This document shows, piece after piece, positions 33,512 to 42,454 of a DNA stretch of 64,000 bases (position 1 is the stretch's first letter; the number at the start of each line of letters is the position of its first letter). A program made the position numbers and the translations under genes. The stretch is from NCBI RefSeq assembly GCF_010122465.1, contig NZ_WLZY01000008.1:248001-312000 (forward strand), given 5' to 3'. The notes beneath the pieces are model-generated. The model was given only the letters and a program-made list of their open reading frames with translations. It was not told where the DNA came from and ran no database searches. This DNA is from Phytoactinopolyspora mesophila (GTDB lineage Bacteria; Actinomycetota; Actinomycetes; Jiangellales; Jiangellaceae).

Positions 33512-35374
33512 CTAGGCGCGGGTTGGCCTAGGACGTTGGGGATCGTCGTCGTCGCGTCGACTCTGCTGGGACTCCTCGCCGTTTCCGGCCACACCGATTT
33601 CTTCCAGTGCATGGTCGATGCGCTCGTCGACCTGGTCGCCGAAATGATCGTCGAAGTTCTCGGTGAGATCACCGGTCACATGCGCACTCACGTGGCGTTG
33701 CAGTTCCTCGCGCCGAGAGCGCCGTTCGGCCGCCTGCAGAACCCGGTACTCAGCCTTCAGCGACCGGTACGTGGCGACGCACATCGCGAGCATGACCACG
33801 CTGAACGGCAACGCCATGATGATCGCGCCGGTCTGCAGGGCGCCGAGGCCACCAGCCAGGAGAAGGCCGGCCGCAACGGCGCCTTCCAGCACACAGAACA
33901 GCACCCGGCTCCAGATCGGCGGCTCGGGGTTCCCGCCGGAGGCGAGCATGTCGACGACCAGTGAACCGGAGTCCGACGACGTGATGAAGAAGATTGCCAC
34001 CAGCACCACGACGGTCACTGTCAAGATCCCGCTGAGCGGCAGGTCGTCGAGGAAGTTGAACAGGACGTTCTCGGAGATCACCCGGTCGAAGGCGCCCTCC
34101 TCGTCCCGGTTCACGAGGCCGCCGTCGCCGTAGAGCTGCCGGTGCAGGGCGCCACCGCCCAGAACCGCGAACCAGAGGAAGGTCACCGTGGTGGGCACGA
34201 TCAGCACACCCGCGACGAACTCACGGATGGTGCGGCCCTTCGAGATGCGCGCGATGAACACACCGACGAAGGGCGCCCAGGAGATCCACCAGCCCCAGTA
34301 GAAGGTCGTCCAGGCACCTTGCCAGGACTGCCCGGCGTCCTCCGTGTACGCGCTGGTATCGAACGTCGCCGGGAGGACCTCCTGCAAATACGTACCGAAC
34401 GACTGCACGAAGTCCCGCAGGAAGAACAGAGTCGGACCGAGGATCAGCAGGACGACGAGGAAGATCGCCGCCAGTCCCAGGTTGAAATTCGACAGCCACT
34501 TGATGCCCTTGCCGACGCCGGACACGACCGACACCGTGGCGATGGCGGTGATGATGACGATCAGAATGACCATCACCGTGTTGGTCGACTCGTCCACGAC
34601 CCCCATCGACACCAGGCCGGCGCCGATCTGGCTGACGCCGAGGCCCAGCGAGGTGGCGACGCCGAAGACCGTCCCGATGACCGCGACGGTATCGATCAGA
34701 TCGCCCAGCCAGCCCTTGACCCGCTCCGCGCCGAGCAAGGGCTCCAGCGCCCACCGGATGGAAACCGGACGTCCCTTGCGGTGGATGGCGTACGCCAGCG
34801 CCAGCCCGACCACCACGTAGATGGCCCAGGCGTGGAAGCCCCAGTGCAAGAAGGTCGTGGCCATGGCCTGGCCCGCGAGATCGGCACCCTCAGCACCGAT
34901 ACCCTCCATGCCGTGACCGTCCGGGCCGATGGCTTCGCCACCGTCGGTGCCGGGCTTGGGGGTGTCGTAGTGCATCAGTGGTTCCGCCGCGCCCCAGAAG
35001 ACTAGGCCGATCCCCATGCCGGCGGCGAAGAGCATGGCGAACCAGGCCATCAGGCTGAAGTCCGGCGGGTCGTCGTCTTTGCCCAGTTTGATGTCCCCGA
35101 ACCGGCTCAGTCCCATCCAGAGCGCGAATACGACGAAGACGGCCACGATGAGCACGTAGTACCAGCCGAACCCGCCGACGATGTTCTCCTGGATGGTGCC
35201 AAGAGCCTCACCGGCATCGTCGGGCCAGACCATGGTCACGATGACGGCGAGACCAATCACGATGATCGACGGGTAGAAGACCCACGGCGTCACCCCGCCC
35301 GGTGCCATCCTCGGCTGATATCTCGCTAGGTTCGATGATCGGCTCGGACTCGTTGTATCCGGCGGGGAACTCAT
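33512..35374 (-). CDS. BCCT-family (betaine/choline/carnitine) transporter 1
   Basis: A 620-residue secondary transporter with twelve membrane helices, of the betaine/choline/carnitine family that imports trimethylammonium osmolytes or precursors with sodium or protons. Family marks are AAGMGIGLVFWGAAEPLMHY and GWWISWAPFVGVFIARISKG, holding the tryptophans that bind betaine. A long hydrophilic C-terminal tail (from about residue 545) is rich in Glu, Asp and Arg and resembles the osmosensing tails of BetP-type carriers. ATG 35374 has AAGAAGGG 6 nt upstream. It is a paralogue of the next gene, 253 bp upstream on the same strand, and probably has its own promoter. Substrate not fixed by sequence. 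Confidence 0.92.
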   Translation of the reverse strand: MSSPPDTTSPSRSSNLARYQPRMAPGGVTPWVFYPSIIVIGLAVIVTMVWPDDAGEALGTIQENIVGGFGWYYVLIVAVFVVFALWMGLSRFGDIKLGKDDDPPDFSLMAWFAMLFAAGMGIGLVFWGAAEPLMHYDTPKPGTDGGEAIGPDGHGMEGIGAEGADLAGQAMATTFLHWGFHAWAIYVVVGLALAYAIHRKGRPVSIRWALEPLLGAERVKGWLGDLIDTVAVIGTVFGVATSLGLGVSQIGAGLVSMGVVDESTNTVMVILIVIITAIATVSVVSGVGKGIKWLSNFNLGLAAIFLVVLLILGPTLFFLRDFVQSFGTYLQEVLPATFDTSAYTEDAGQSWQGAWTTFYWGWWISWAPFVGVFIARISKGRTIREFVAGVLIVPTTVTFLWFAVLGGGALHRQLYGDGGLVNRDEEGAFDRVISENVLFNFLDDLPLSGILTVTVVVLVAIFFITSSDSGSLVVDMLASGGNPEPPIWSRVLFCVLEGAVAAGLLLAGGLGALQTGAIIMALPFSVVMLAMCVATYRSLKAEYRVLQAAERRSRREELQRHVSAHVTGDLTENFDDHFGDQVDERIDHALEEIGVAGNGEESQQSRRDDDDPQRPRPTRA

Positions 35375-35627
35375 AATTCGCCCTTCTTGTATGCGGCAAC
35401 TCCGACTCCGAGGTCACAGCGGCACGAGCGCCGGCGATTCACACGAACCCGCCGAAACTCGGCTAGACCTCAGATGCCGTACTACCGTTGCGGGAGAAAG
35501 GCGAGCCGTCAAGCGCAACATGCCGACCGAACTGCCTCACCTGTCAGCAAGGACGTCCGTGACCTGCTACGTTTCCCCAAACGACCAAGCTGGTGACCAA
35601 GTTGTGATGTCGGACGAAGCTATTTAG

Positions 35628-37367
35628 TCACCGCCGGTCGGCCATCGCCTCGCTCACTTCTCCGGACACCTGCTGGCTGATTCGCTCGTCCATCTGTTCG
35701 CGCTGCTCCCGGCGCTGGGCCGCCAGGCGAACCCGGTGCTCGGCCTTCAACGACCGATACGTGGCCAGCACCATGGCGAGCATGACCACACTGAACGGCA
35801 GCGCCGTGATGATGGCGCCGGTGCGCAGCGCTTCCAATCCGCCCGCGAGCAGCAACCCCGCGGCCACGGCGCCCTCCAGGACCGCGAACATCACCCGGCT
35901 CCATGTCGGAGGCTCAGGGTCGCCACCGGAGGCGAGCATGTCGACAACCAGCGAACCGGAGTCCGACGACGTGATGAAGAAGATCATCACCAGCACGACG
36001 ACAGCCACAACCATCACGCCACCGAACGGGAAATCCTCAAGCAGCTCGAACAGGGCGTTCTCGGGCACCACCCGTTCGAACGGGTCATCGGCGTCACGAT
36101 CGACCAAGCCACCGTCGCCGTACAGGTGCCGGTACAGCGAACTGCCGCCGAGGACAGCGAACCACAGGAAGGTGACCAGTGTCGGCACGATCAGCACACC
36201 CGCGACGAACTCGCGAATGGTGCGGCCTCTAGAGATCCGGGCGATGAAGATGCCGACGAAGGGCGCCCAGGACATCCACCAGCCCCAGTAGAACGTCGTC
36301 CACCAGCCTTGCCACTCCTGTCCCGCCTCACCCGTGTAGGTTCCCGTGTCGAATGTCAGCGGAATCAGGTTCTGGGCGTACGCGCCGGTCGATTGCACCA
36401 GGTCGCGGAAGAAGAACAGCGTCGGTCCGATGATCAGCATCGCGATCAGCAGCGCGCCGGCGAGGCCGAGGTTGAAGTTCGACAGGTACCTGATGCCTCG
36501 CCGTAGTCCGGTGACGACTGAGATCGTCGCGATGAAGGTGATGATGACGATCAGCGTCACCGACGTCGCGGTGTCGGCTTCTTCCACCACACCCATCGAC
36601 ACGAGACCTGCCCCGATCTGCTCGACACCCAACCCGAGCGATGTCGCGACCCCGAAGATCGTGCCGATCACCGCCACCGTGTCGATCACATCGCCGAGCC
36701 AGCCCTTGACGCGCTGCGCCCCGAGCAGCGGCTCCAGCGCCCAGCGAATCGACACCGGACGTCCTTTGCGGTGGATCGCGTAGGCCAGCGCGAGCCCGAC
36801 CACCACGTAGATGGCCCACGCGTGGATGCCCCAATGCAAGAACGTCTGGGCCATGGCCTGCTCCGCGAGGTCCCCGCCTTCCGCGCCGATCCCTTCCTGG
36901 CCGAACCCGTCTTCGTCGCCCGCGGCGCCTGGGTCCACCCCCGGCCTGGGCGCGTCGTAGTGCATCAGCGGTTCCGCGGCCCCCCAGAAGACCAAGCCGA
37001 TTCCCATACCCGCCGCGAAGAGCATCGCGAACCAGGCGTAGAGGCTGAACTCGGGTTCTTCGCCGTCCTTTCCCAGGGTGATGTCACCGAACCGGCTGAC
37101 ACCCATCCAGATGGAGAAGATCACGAAGAACGCGACGATCACCACGTAGTACCAGCCGAAGCCCTGGACGATGTTGTCCTGGATCGTCTGCAGGACCTCG
37201 CCTACCCGGTCGGGCATGCTCATGGCCAGCACGCACACCAGCCCGATGATGGTGAGCGAGGGGAAGAACACCCATGGTGTTACCCCCCATGAGTTGCGTC
37301 TCGGCGTGTAGCTCGACAGTTCAGGGGAAGACTGTTCGGCATTCTGCGCGTGCTCTGGGCGGCTCAT
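35628..37367 (-). CDS. BCCT-family (betaine/choline/carnitine) transporter 2
   Basis: A 579-residue paralogue of the downstream BCCT carrier, strongly similar through all twelve membrane helices. GMGIGLVFWGAAEPLMHYD and GWWMSWAPFVGIFIARISRG carry the family signature. The external loop after the first motif (PGVDPGAAGDEDGFGQEG) is acidic and differs from the paralogue, and the C-terminal tail is about 40 residues shorter. GGGAGG lies 8 nt before ATG 37367. The two genes look like an old tandem duplication that has diverged most at the ends. It lies downstream of the peptide ABC operon but is separated from it by a hairpin. Confidence 0.92.
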   Translation of the reverse strand: MSRPEHAQNAEQSSPELSSYTPRRNSWGVTPWVFFPSLTIIGLVCVLAMSMPDRVGEVLQTIQDNIVQGFGWYYVVIVAFFVIFSIWMGVSRFGDITLGKDGEEPEFSLYAWFAMLFAAGMGIGLVFWGAAEPLMHYDAPRPGVDPGAAGDEDGFGQEGIGAEGGDLAEQAMAQTFLHWGIHAWAIYVVVGLALAYAIHRKGRPVSIRWALEPLLGAQRVKGWLGDVIDTVAVIGTIFGVATSLGLGVEQIGAGLVSMGVVEEADTATSVTLIVIITFIATISVVTGLRRGIRYLSNFNLGLAGALLIAMLIIGPTLFFFRDLVQSTGAYAQNLIPLTFDTGTYTGEAGQEWQGWWTTFYWGWWMSWAPFVGIFIARISRGRTIREFVAGVLIVPTLVTFLWFAVLGGSSLYRHLYGDGGLVDRDADDPFERVVPENALFELLEDFPFGGVMVVAVVVLVMIFFITSSDSGSLVVDMLASGGDPEPPTWSRVMFAVLEGAVAAGLLLAGGLEALRTGAIITALPFSVVMLAMVLATYRSLKAEHRVRLAAQRREQREQMDERISQQVSGEVSEAMADRR

Positions 37368-37469
37368 GGAGCGTGCCTCCCGCGTCCGGCGGCTAGATCA
37401 TCACCGGAAGCCCATACCCAGTACGCCGAGAACTACGCGAGCGCGATGACAGGCCCTGGCCCAAACCCG

Positions 37470-37537
37470 TGCATGGCACGTTGAGTACACGCTGTACGGA
37501 TCGAGATACCGGTTCCCAACGTGTATCCAGCGTGCCA
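37470..37537 (-). terminator. Long imperfect hairpin after peptide ABC operon
   Basis: Arms 37470-37489 (CATGGCACGTTGAGTACACG) and 37518-37537 pair at 17 of 20 positions, with a 28-nt loop. It lies 10 nt after the stop of the last ABC gene. Its left arm resembles that of the hairpin at 27568. Confidence 0.65.
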
Positions 37538-37547
37538 TGTGCCGCTC

Positions 37548-38588
37548 TCAGATGACCCTGGCGTTCGCCTCCGCGAAATGACACGCGACCGGGTGCCCCT
37601 GGCCACGATCAACCAGGGCGGGCTCCTCCACAGCGCAAATGTCCTGAGCCTTCCAGCAGCGAGTCCGGAACCGGCAGCCGCTCGGCGGATCCAGCGGGCT
37701 GGGGACATCGCCGGTGAGCAGAATGCGCTCGCGGGTCCGCTCCTGTTGCGGGTCGGCCGCGGGAGCCGCCGAGAGCAGCGCCTGAGTGTAGGGATGGGCC
37801 GGCTGTTCGTACACCTGGTCGCGGGTCCCCGTCTCCACGACCTTGCCGAGATACATCACGGCGACCCGGTCCGAGATGTGCCGCACCACCGAGAGGTCGT
37901 GGGCGATGAAGATGTAGCCGAGGTTGAGCTCCTGCTGCAATTCTTCGAGCAGATTCACGACGCCGGCCTGCACGGACACGTCAAGCGCGGACACCGGCTC
38001 GTCGAGAATCATCGCCCGGGGCGAGAGCACCAATGCCCGGGCGATACCGATCCGCTGCCGCTGTCCGCCGGAGAACTCGTGTGGGTAGCGGTTGCCGTGC
38101 TCCGGGTTCAGCCCCACCAGCTCCAGCATCTCGGCCACCCGTGCCTTGCCGCCGTCGCGGAACTTGCCGTGCACCTTCAACGGCTCGGCGATGATGTCGT
38201 TGACCGGCATCTTCGGGTTCAAGGACGCATACGGGTCCTGGAAGACGATCTGCAGGTCGCGGCGGACGGCGCGCATCTCCGCGGGCCCCATTGTGGTCAG
38301 CTCGTTGCCGTCGAACGTGACCGACCCGGACGTCGGTTTGTGCAGCTGCAGGATGGCCCGGCCGGTGGTCGACTTCCCGCAACCCGACTCGCCCACCAGG
38401 CCGAGTGTCTCGCCCGCGTCGACATGCATCGAAACACCGCTGACGGCCTGGACATAACCGACGACTCGACGGAACAACCCGCCACCACGGACAGGGAAGT
38501 TCATCACCAGGTCCGACACCTCGAGCAGGTGCTGTCCGGACGGAGCAGGTGCCGGCCCGCGGGTGGCATCGGTAGCTGTCGCGTTCAT
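37548..38588 (-). CDS. Peptide ABC transporter ATP-binding protein (DppF-like)
   Basis: A 346-residue ATPase of the oligopeptide uptake type. Walker A is [18 protein letters not shown], the signature motif [15 protein letters not shown], Walker [18 protein letters not shown], and the H-loop FIAHDLSVV. The C-terminal oligopeptide/dipeptide domain has [20 protein letters not shown], whose Cys residues bind an iron-sulfur cluster in some homologues. ATG 38588 overlaps the DppD-like stop by 4 bp (ATGA), so translation is coupled; the frame is open further upstream but that part is only a shadow of the preceding gene. It is the last gene of the five-gene operon. Confidence 0.93.
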   Translation of the reverse strand: MNATATDATRGPAPAPSGQHLLEVSDLVMNFPVRGGGLFRRVVGYVQAVSGVSMHVDAGETLGLVGESGCGKSTTGRAILQLHKPTSGSVTFDGNELTTMGPAEMRAVRRDLQIVFQDPYASLNPKMPVNDIIAEPLKVHGKFRDGGKARVAEMLELVGLNPEHGNRYPHEFSGGQRQRIGIARALVLSPRAMILDEPVSALDVSVQAGVVNLLEELQQELNLGYIFIAHDLSVVRHISDRVAVMYLGKVVETGTRDQVYEQPAHPYTQALLSAAPAADPQQERTRERILLTGDVPSPLDPPSGCRFRTRCWKAQDICAVEEPALVDRGQGHPVACHFAEANARVI

Positions 38589-39760
38589 CGGTGCGCCTCG
38601 CTCTCCACCCGGAAGAACTCCGTGGGGTCTTCGGTCTCCGCCAGCCGGTTCCAATGGTGGCAAGCAGCCGTGTGGTCGAGCCCGTCCGTACTGCTCAACG
38701 GCGGCTCCTCCTGATGACAGACGTCGGTCGCCAGCGGGCAGCGCGGGGCGAACGGACAACCGGACGGCATGTTGATCAGTGATGGAGGCGTGCCCTTGAT
38801 CGGCCGGAGTTTCTCTCCGCTCGCCGTATCAAGCGACGGAATCGAACCGAGCAGGCCCGCGGTGTACGGCATCCGCGGCCGGTAGAAGACCTCGTCCGTC
38901 TCACCGACCTCAACCGGGCGGCCCGCATACATGACGAGGACACGGTGCACCGTGCCGGCCACCACGCCGAGGTCGTGGGTGATCAGGATAATCGCCGAGT
39001 TGACCTCGTCCTTCACCTCCAGCAGTGTCTCCAGGATCTGGGCCTGGACCGTGACGTCGAGTGCGGTTGTGGGCTCGTCGGCGATGATCACATCCGGGTT
39101 GTTGATCACCGCCATCGCGATCATGGCGCGCTGGCGCATGCCGCCGGAGAACTCGTGCGGGTAGGCGCTCAGCCGCTGCCTGGGCTGCGGGATACCGACC
39201 AGGCCGAGCATTTCCTCGGCCCTGGCCAGCGCATGTTTACGCGGCATCGTCTCGTGCGACAAGACGGCTTCGGCGAGCTGGTCACCGATCGTGTAGACCG
39301 GGTTCAGCGCCGTCATCGGGTCCTGGAAGATCATCCCGATGCGCTTGCCACGCAGGGACCGCTGGCCTTTCTTGGACATCTGCAGGATGTCGTCACCGCG
39401 GTATCGGATCGTCCCGGTGATGCGGGCGTTCTTCGGCAACAGTCCCATGATCGCCATCGACGAGACCGACTTGCCGGAGCCGGACTCACCGACGATGCCC
39501 AGCACCTCGCGCTCGTGCACCGTATAAGACACACCACGGACCGCCTGCACCAGACCGTCGTCGGTGGGGAAGCCGACGGTCAGGTTCTCGACTCGCAGCA
39601 CTTCCTCCTTGGACGGAGGTTTGACGGCGGAGATACCGGCGGCGATGTGTGCGTCACCGGCTGCCTGGCCGACGTCGGGCGTAGCCGCCCGGGCTGCTTC
39701 CGAACGTTCCGGGGTCACCCCCGGCTGAGCCTGCGCGGATGGGTTGGTAGGAATGCTCAT
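38585..39760 (-). CDS. Peptide ABC transporter ATP-binding protein (DppD-like)
   Basis: A 391-residue ATPase. Walker A is [18 protein letters not shown], signature [18 protein letters not shown], Walker [19 protein letters not shown]-loop [10 protein letters not shown]. The C-terminal domain has [20 protein letters not shown]. About 60 residues before the ATPase core are an Ala-rich extension not needed for the family. ATG 39760 shares a base with the DppC-like stop. With its partner it energises the permease pair upstream and might also serve the ATPase-less cluster at 27.8-31.4 kb; the latter is conjecture. Confidence 0.93.
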   Translation of the reverse strand: MSIPTNPSAQAQPGVTPERSEAARAATPDVGQAAGDAHIAAGISAVKPPSKEEVLRVENLTVGFPTDDGLVQAVRGVSYTVHEREVLGIVGESGSGKSVSSMAIMGLLPKNARITGTIRYRGDDILQMSKKGQRSLRGKRIGMIFQDPMTALNPVYTIGDQLAEAVLSHETMPRKHALARAEEMLGLVGIPQPRQRLSAYPHEFSGGMRQRAMIAMAVINNPDVIIADEPTTALDVTVQAQILETLLEVKDEVNSAIILITHDLGVVAGTVHRVLVMYAGRPVEVGETDEVFYRPRMPYTAGLLGSIPSLDTASGEKLRPIKGTPPSLINMPSGCPFAPRCPLATDVCHQEEPPLSSTDGLDHTAACHHWNRLAETEDPTEFFRVESEAHR

Positions 39761-40752
39761 CAGTCACGCACCCGGGTCTGTCGAGGATCGAAGGCGTCAC
39801 GCAGGCCGTCGCCGATGAAGTTCACCGACAACGCGATGGCGACGATGAACATGCCCGGCCACCAGAACAGCCACGGCCTGGTCTGCATGGCCGTCTCATA
39901 TCGGCTGATAAGTGAGCCCAGCGAGACATCCGGCGCCCGCACCCCGAGGTCCAGGTAAGACAGAGCGGTCTCCAACAGGATGCCGGCGGCGATGGCCAGG
40001 GTGGCGCTCACGATGATCACGCCGACCGTGTTGGGCATGATGTGTTTGAAGATGATCCGCGCCGACTTGGTGCCGGCTGCCCGGGCCGCCTCGACGAACT
40101 CCTTCTCCCGCAGCGAGAGGAACTCGCCACGCACCAGCCTGGCCAGGCCGGTCCAGGTCACCGCCCCGATGGCGATCCCGAGCGCTACGATGCCGGCGCG
40201 CCCAGCCGCTGCCGCGAGGATAGCCGCGAAGACCAGGGTAGGGATGGCGATCATCACGTCGGTGAACCGCATCAGCACCGCCTCGGTGCGGCCCCGGAAA
40301 TAGCCTGAGGTGGCGCCGACCGTCGCGCCGATGACGGTGGACACGAAGCCGATCAGGAACGCGACCGTCAGCGATTGCTGCGTGCCACGCATGACGAGGG
40401 CGAAGTAGTCGACGCCGACGTTGTCCTGGCCGAACGGATGCTCACCGAGGCGGATGCCGTCCCCGCCCAGGAAACTGGGAACCACGCTGAGCGTCGGCCG
40501 GCCACCGTCGAGCACCGAAGCGGTCGACATGTAGCCCTTGTCCCACCATCCCGGGATCGGACCGACGCCGATGGACGAATACGCCAGGACGATGACGAAG
40601 CCGAGCGTGATCAACCCGCCCATCGCCGCGCGATGCCGGAAGAACCGCCGCCGGATGATCTCGGCCTGGGTCCGGGCGACGACGGCCATTCCTTCGGCGG
40701 CATCGGAGGTCTTGCGCCCCGATGTCGACGGCCGATCGGTCTCCGTGCTCAC
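39760..40752 (-). CDS. Peptide ABC transporter permease (DppC-like)
   Basis: A 330-residue DppC-type permease with about six membrane helices after a 45-residue cytosolic N-terminus. GQDNVGVDYFALVMRGTQQS replaces the common GTDxxGRDxxSR segment. The EAA loop is LREKEFVEAARAAGTKSARI with HIMPNTVGVIIVSATLAIA; it ends NFIGDGLRDAFDPRQTRVRD. It starts 34 bp after the DppB-like gene. It forms the channel with that long permease. Operon position and motifs are clear; substrate is not. Confidence 0.92.
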   Translation of the reverse strand: MSTETDRPSTSGRKTSDAAEGMAVVARTQAEIIRRRFFRHRAAMGGLITLGFVIVLAYSSIGVGPIPGWWDKGYMSTASVLDGGRPTLSVVPSFLGGDGIRLGEHPFGQDNVGVDYFALVMRGTQQSLTVAFLIGFVSTVIGATVGATSGYFRGRTEAVLMRFTDVMIAIPTLVFAAILAAAAGRAGIVALGIAIGAVTWTGLARLVRGEFLSLREKEFVEAARAAGTKSARIIFKHIMPNTVGVIIVSATLAIAAGILLETALSYLDLGVRAPDVSLGSLISRYETAMQTRPWLFWWPGMFIVAIALSVNFIGDGLRDAFDPRQTRVRD

Positions 40753-40786
40753 AGCCGCTCCCTCCTCAACTCAGTGATCATCTTCA

Positions 40787-42298
40787 TCACGACACCCGGA
40801 TCCGTGGGTCGAGGTAGGCGTAGGCGATGTCGGCCAGCATGTTGAAGACCACGATCGAGCCACCGGCGATCAGGAAGAACGCCATGACCGGTGGTGGATC
40901 CACTTCTTGCAGGCCCTTGATGAACATGTGACCCATGCCCTGCCAGCCGAAGACCCGTTCGGTGATCACCGCACCGCCGATGACAGCTCCGAAGTCGAAC
41001 GCCATCAGGGTGGTCACGGGGATCAGTGCGTTGCGGAAGGCGTGCTTGGTGATCACCGTGCGCTCGGTGAGACCTTTCGATCGCGCCGTGCGCACGTAGT
41101 CCTGGTTCATCACTTCCAGCATGCTGGCCCGGCTGTACCGGGTGTATACGGCGAACGAGATCAACAACAGCGCCAGCGTCGGCAGGATCAGGTGTCCGAT
41201 GGAGTCCAGGCCGGACTCCCAGAAGCTACCGCCGAAGTTCGGGGTGCTCGCGCCGATGGTGGAGATGGGCCGCCCGCGCACCCGGCTGAAGTAGTCGGAG
41301 TAGGCCTGCAGCAGATAGTCGATGAAGATCACACCACCGGTGAGGAACGCGGCAAGAGCTGCCACGGGCATCGCCTGCCGGCGGTGAATTCCGCCCACCA
41401 TGTACCCCACACCCAGCCCAACCCCCACGGCGATGACCGCAAGCAGCAAGATGAGCAGCCAGTTCGGGTCCTCGAGAATGGGCTCGGAAAAGAGGTAGAA
41501 CACGACGCCGATTCCGGCGGTGACCAATGCCGCGAGCAGCGGCTCCCGGTGCCGGAAACCGGCCACCAGGAACGTCGCACCTACTGCGCTACCTGCCGAG
41601 AGCACAACCACAGCCAGCAGTCCCAGCCCCGGATCGGAGAACCAGCCACTCGCCGACAACGCCCAAAACAGCCCTGCGGTCACCAGCGCGGCGGCAGCGA
41701 AAGACGTCAGCCGCCGCTGCCGGTTTCCGCCGAGAATGGCCATCCAGGCCAGCCCGCTCAACGCAGCCACCACGGCGAGCACCGGGAGCGCGATAGATGG
41801 GTCTCGCAGCCAGTTGTTGAACTGGATCGCGCCGTACTGTTTGAGCATGACCGCCACCCAGAACACGGGCAGCGAGAAGAAGAGGAACGCGGCGAAGGTC
41901 AGTGAGTAGTCGAAGCCGCTGTACTGCCGCAGCGCCGAGATGATGCCGATCGTGATCCCGCAGACGATGGCGAGCACCGTGGCCGCGATGACGAGTTGCA
42001 TCGTGGCCGAGACGGCCGGGCCGAGGATGCCGCTGACCGACTGGCCGAACTTGTTCTCGCCCAAGTCACCGGTGAGCAGGCCGCTGAGCCAGGCCAAGTA
42101 GCGCACCGGGATCGGATCACTGAGCCGCATCCGTTCATGGCGAGCTTCGATCCGTGCCTGGGCATCACCTTCGTCCTGAACACCTCGCAGGTCTTCCATC
42201 GGGTCCCCAGCGATCGAGGCACCCCAGAAGACGATGAACGACGCGGCGAGCAGGGTGAAGATGGAGATGACCAGTCTTCGCACCATGAAGACGGCCAC
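40787..42298 (-). CDS. Peptide ABC transporter permease (DppB-like), extended
   Basis: A 503-residue DppB-type permease, against about 310-340 for the family. The first 160 residues (AVFMVRRLVISIFTLLAASF; SALRQYSGFDYSLTFAAFLF) and the last 150 (MLEVMNQDYVRTARSKGLTE, HAFRNALIPVTTLMAFDFGA) are ordinary. Between them, residues about 165-330 (41309-41806) form an insert with some six hydrophobic segments that is not part of the normal fold. The reading frame is intact across it. GTG 42298 has GGAGG 6 nt upstream. It follows the binding-protein gene after 156 bp that contain a strong hairpin. The role of the insert is unknown. Confidence 0.9.
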   Translation of the reverse strand: MAVFMVRRLVISIFTLLAASFIVFWGASIAGDPMEDLRGVQDEGDAQARIEARHERMRLSDPIPVRYLAWLSGLLTGDLGENKFGQSVSGILGPAVSATMQLVIAATVLAIVCGITIGIISALRQYSGFDYSLTFAAFLFFSLPVFWVAVMLKQYGAIQFNNWLRDPSIALPVLAVVAALSGLAWMAILGGNRQRRLTSFAAAALVTAGLFWALSASGWFSDPGLGLLAVVVLSAGSAVGATFLVAGFRHREPLLAALVTAGIGVVFYLFSEPILEDPNWLLILLLAVIAVGVGLGVGYMVGGIHRRQAMPVAALAAFLTGGVIFIDYLLQAYSDYFSRVRGRPISTIGASTPNFGGSFWESGLDSIGHLILPTLALLLISFAVYTRYSRASMLEVMNQDYVRTARSKGLTERTVITKHAFRNALIPVTTLMAFDFGAVIGGAVITERVFGWQGMGHMFIKGLQEVDPPPVMAFFLIAGGSIVVFNMLADIAYAYLDPRIRVS

Positions 42299-42355
42299 GC
42301 CTCACCTCCGAATTCGTCGGGAACGGGAACAAACAGGACGTGCTGTCGTCAGGAA

Positions 42356-42388
42356 ACGGGGCCAGGAGCCGTGGGCTCCTGGCCCCGT
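42356..42388 (-). terminator. Intercistronic 15-bp perfect hairpin
   Basis: Arms 42356-42370 and 42374-42388 are perfectly complementary (ACGGGGCCAGGAGCC), loop of 3 nt, followed on the minus strand by TTTCCT. It lies between the binding-protein gene and the permease genes of one operon. A partial terminator or 3'-end stabiliser that gives more binding protein than permease is the likely role. Confidence 0.75.
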
Positions 42389-42454
42389 ACGTTTCGAGTT
42401 CCGGCTGCTGGACCAGCCCGTGGACCGGCCCAGCAGCGTGGAAATCGACCTGAA

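Noticed and set aside
35375-35627. Two overlapping short plus-strand frames between the BCCT genes
   Set aside because: They are 70-78 codons, without a convincing start signal or known domain, and fall in a normal promoter gap.
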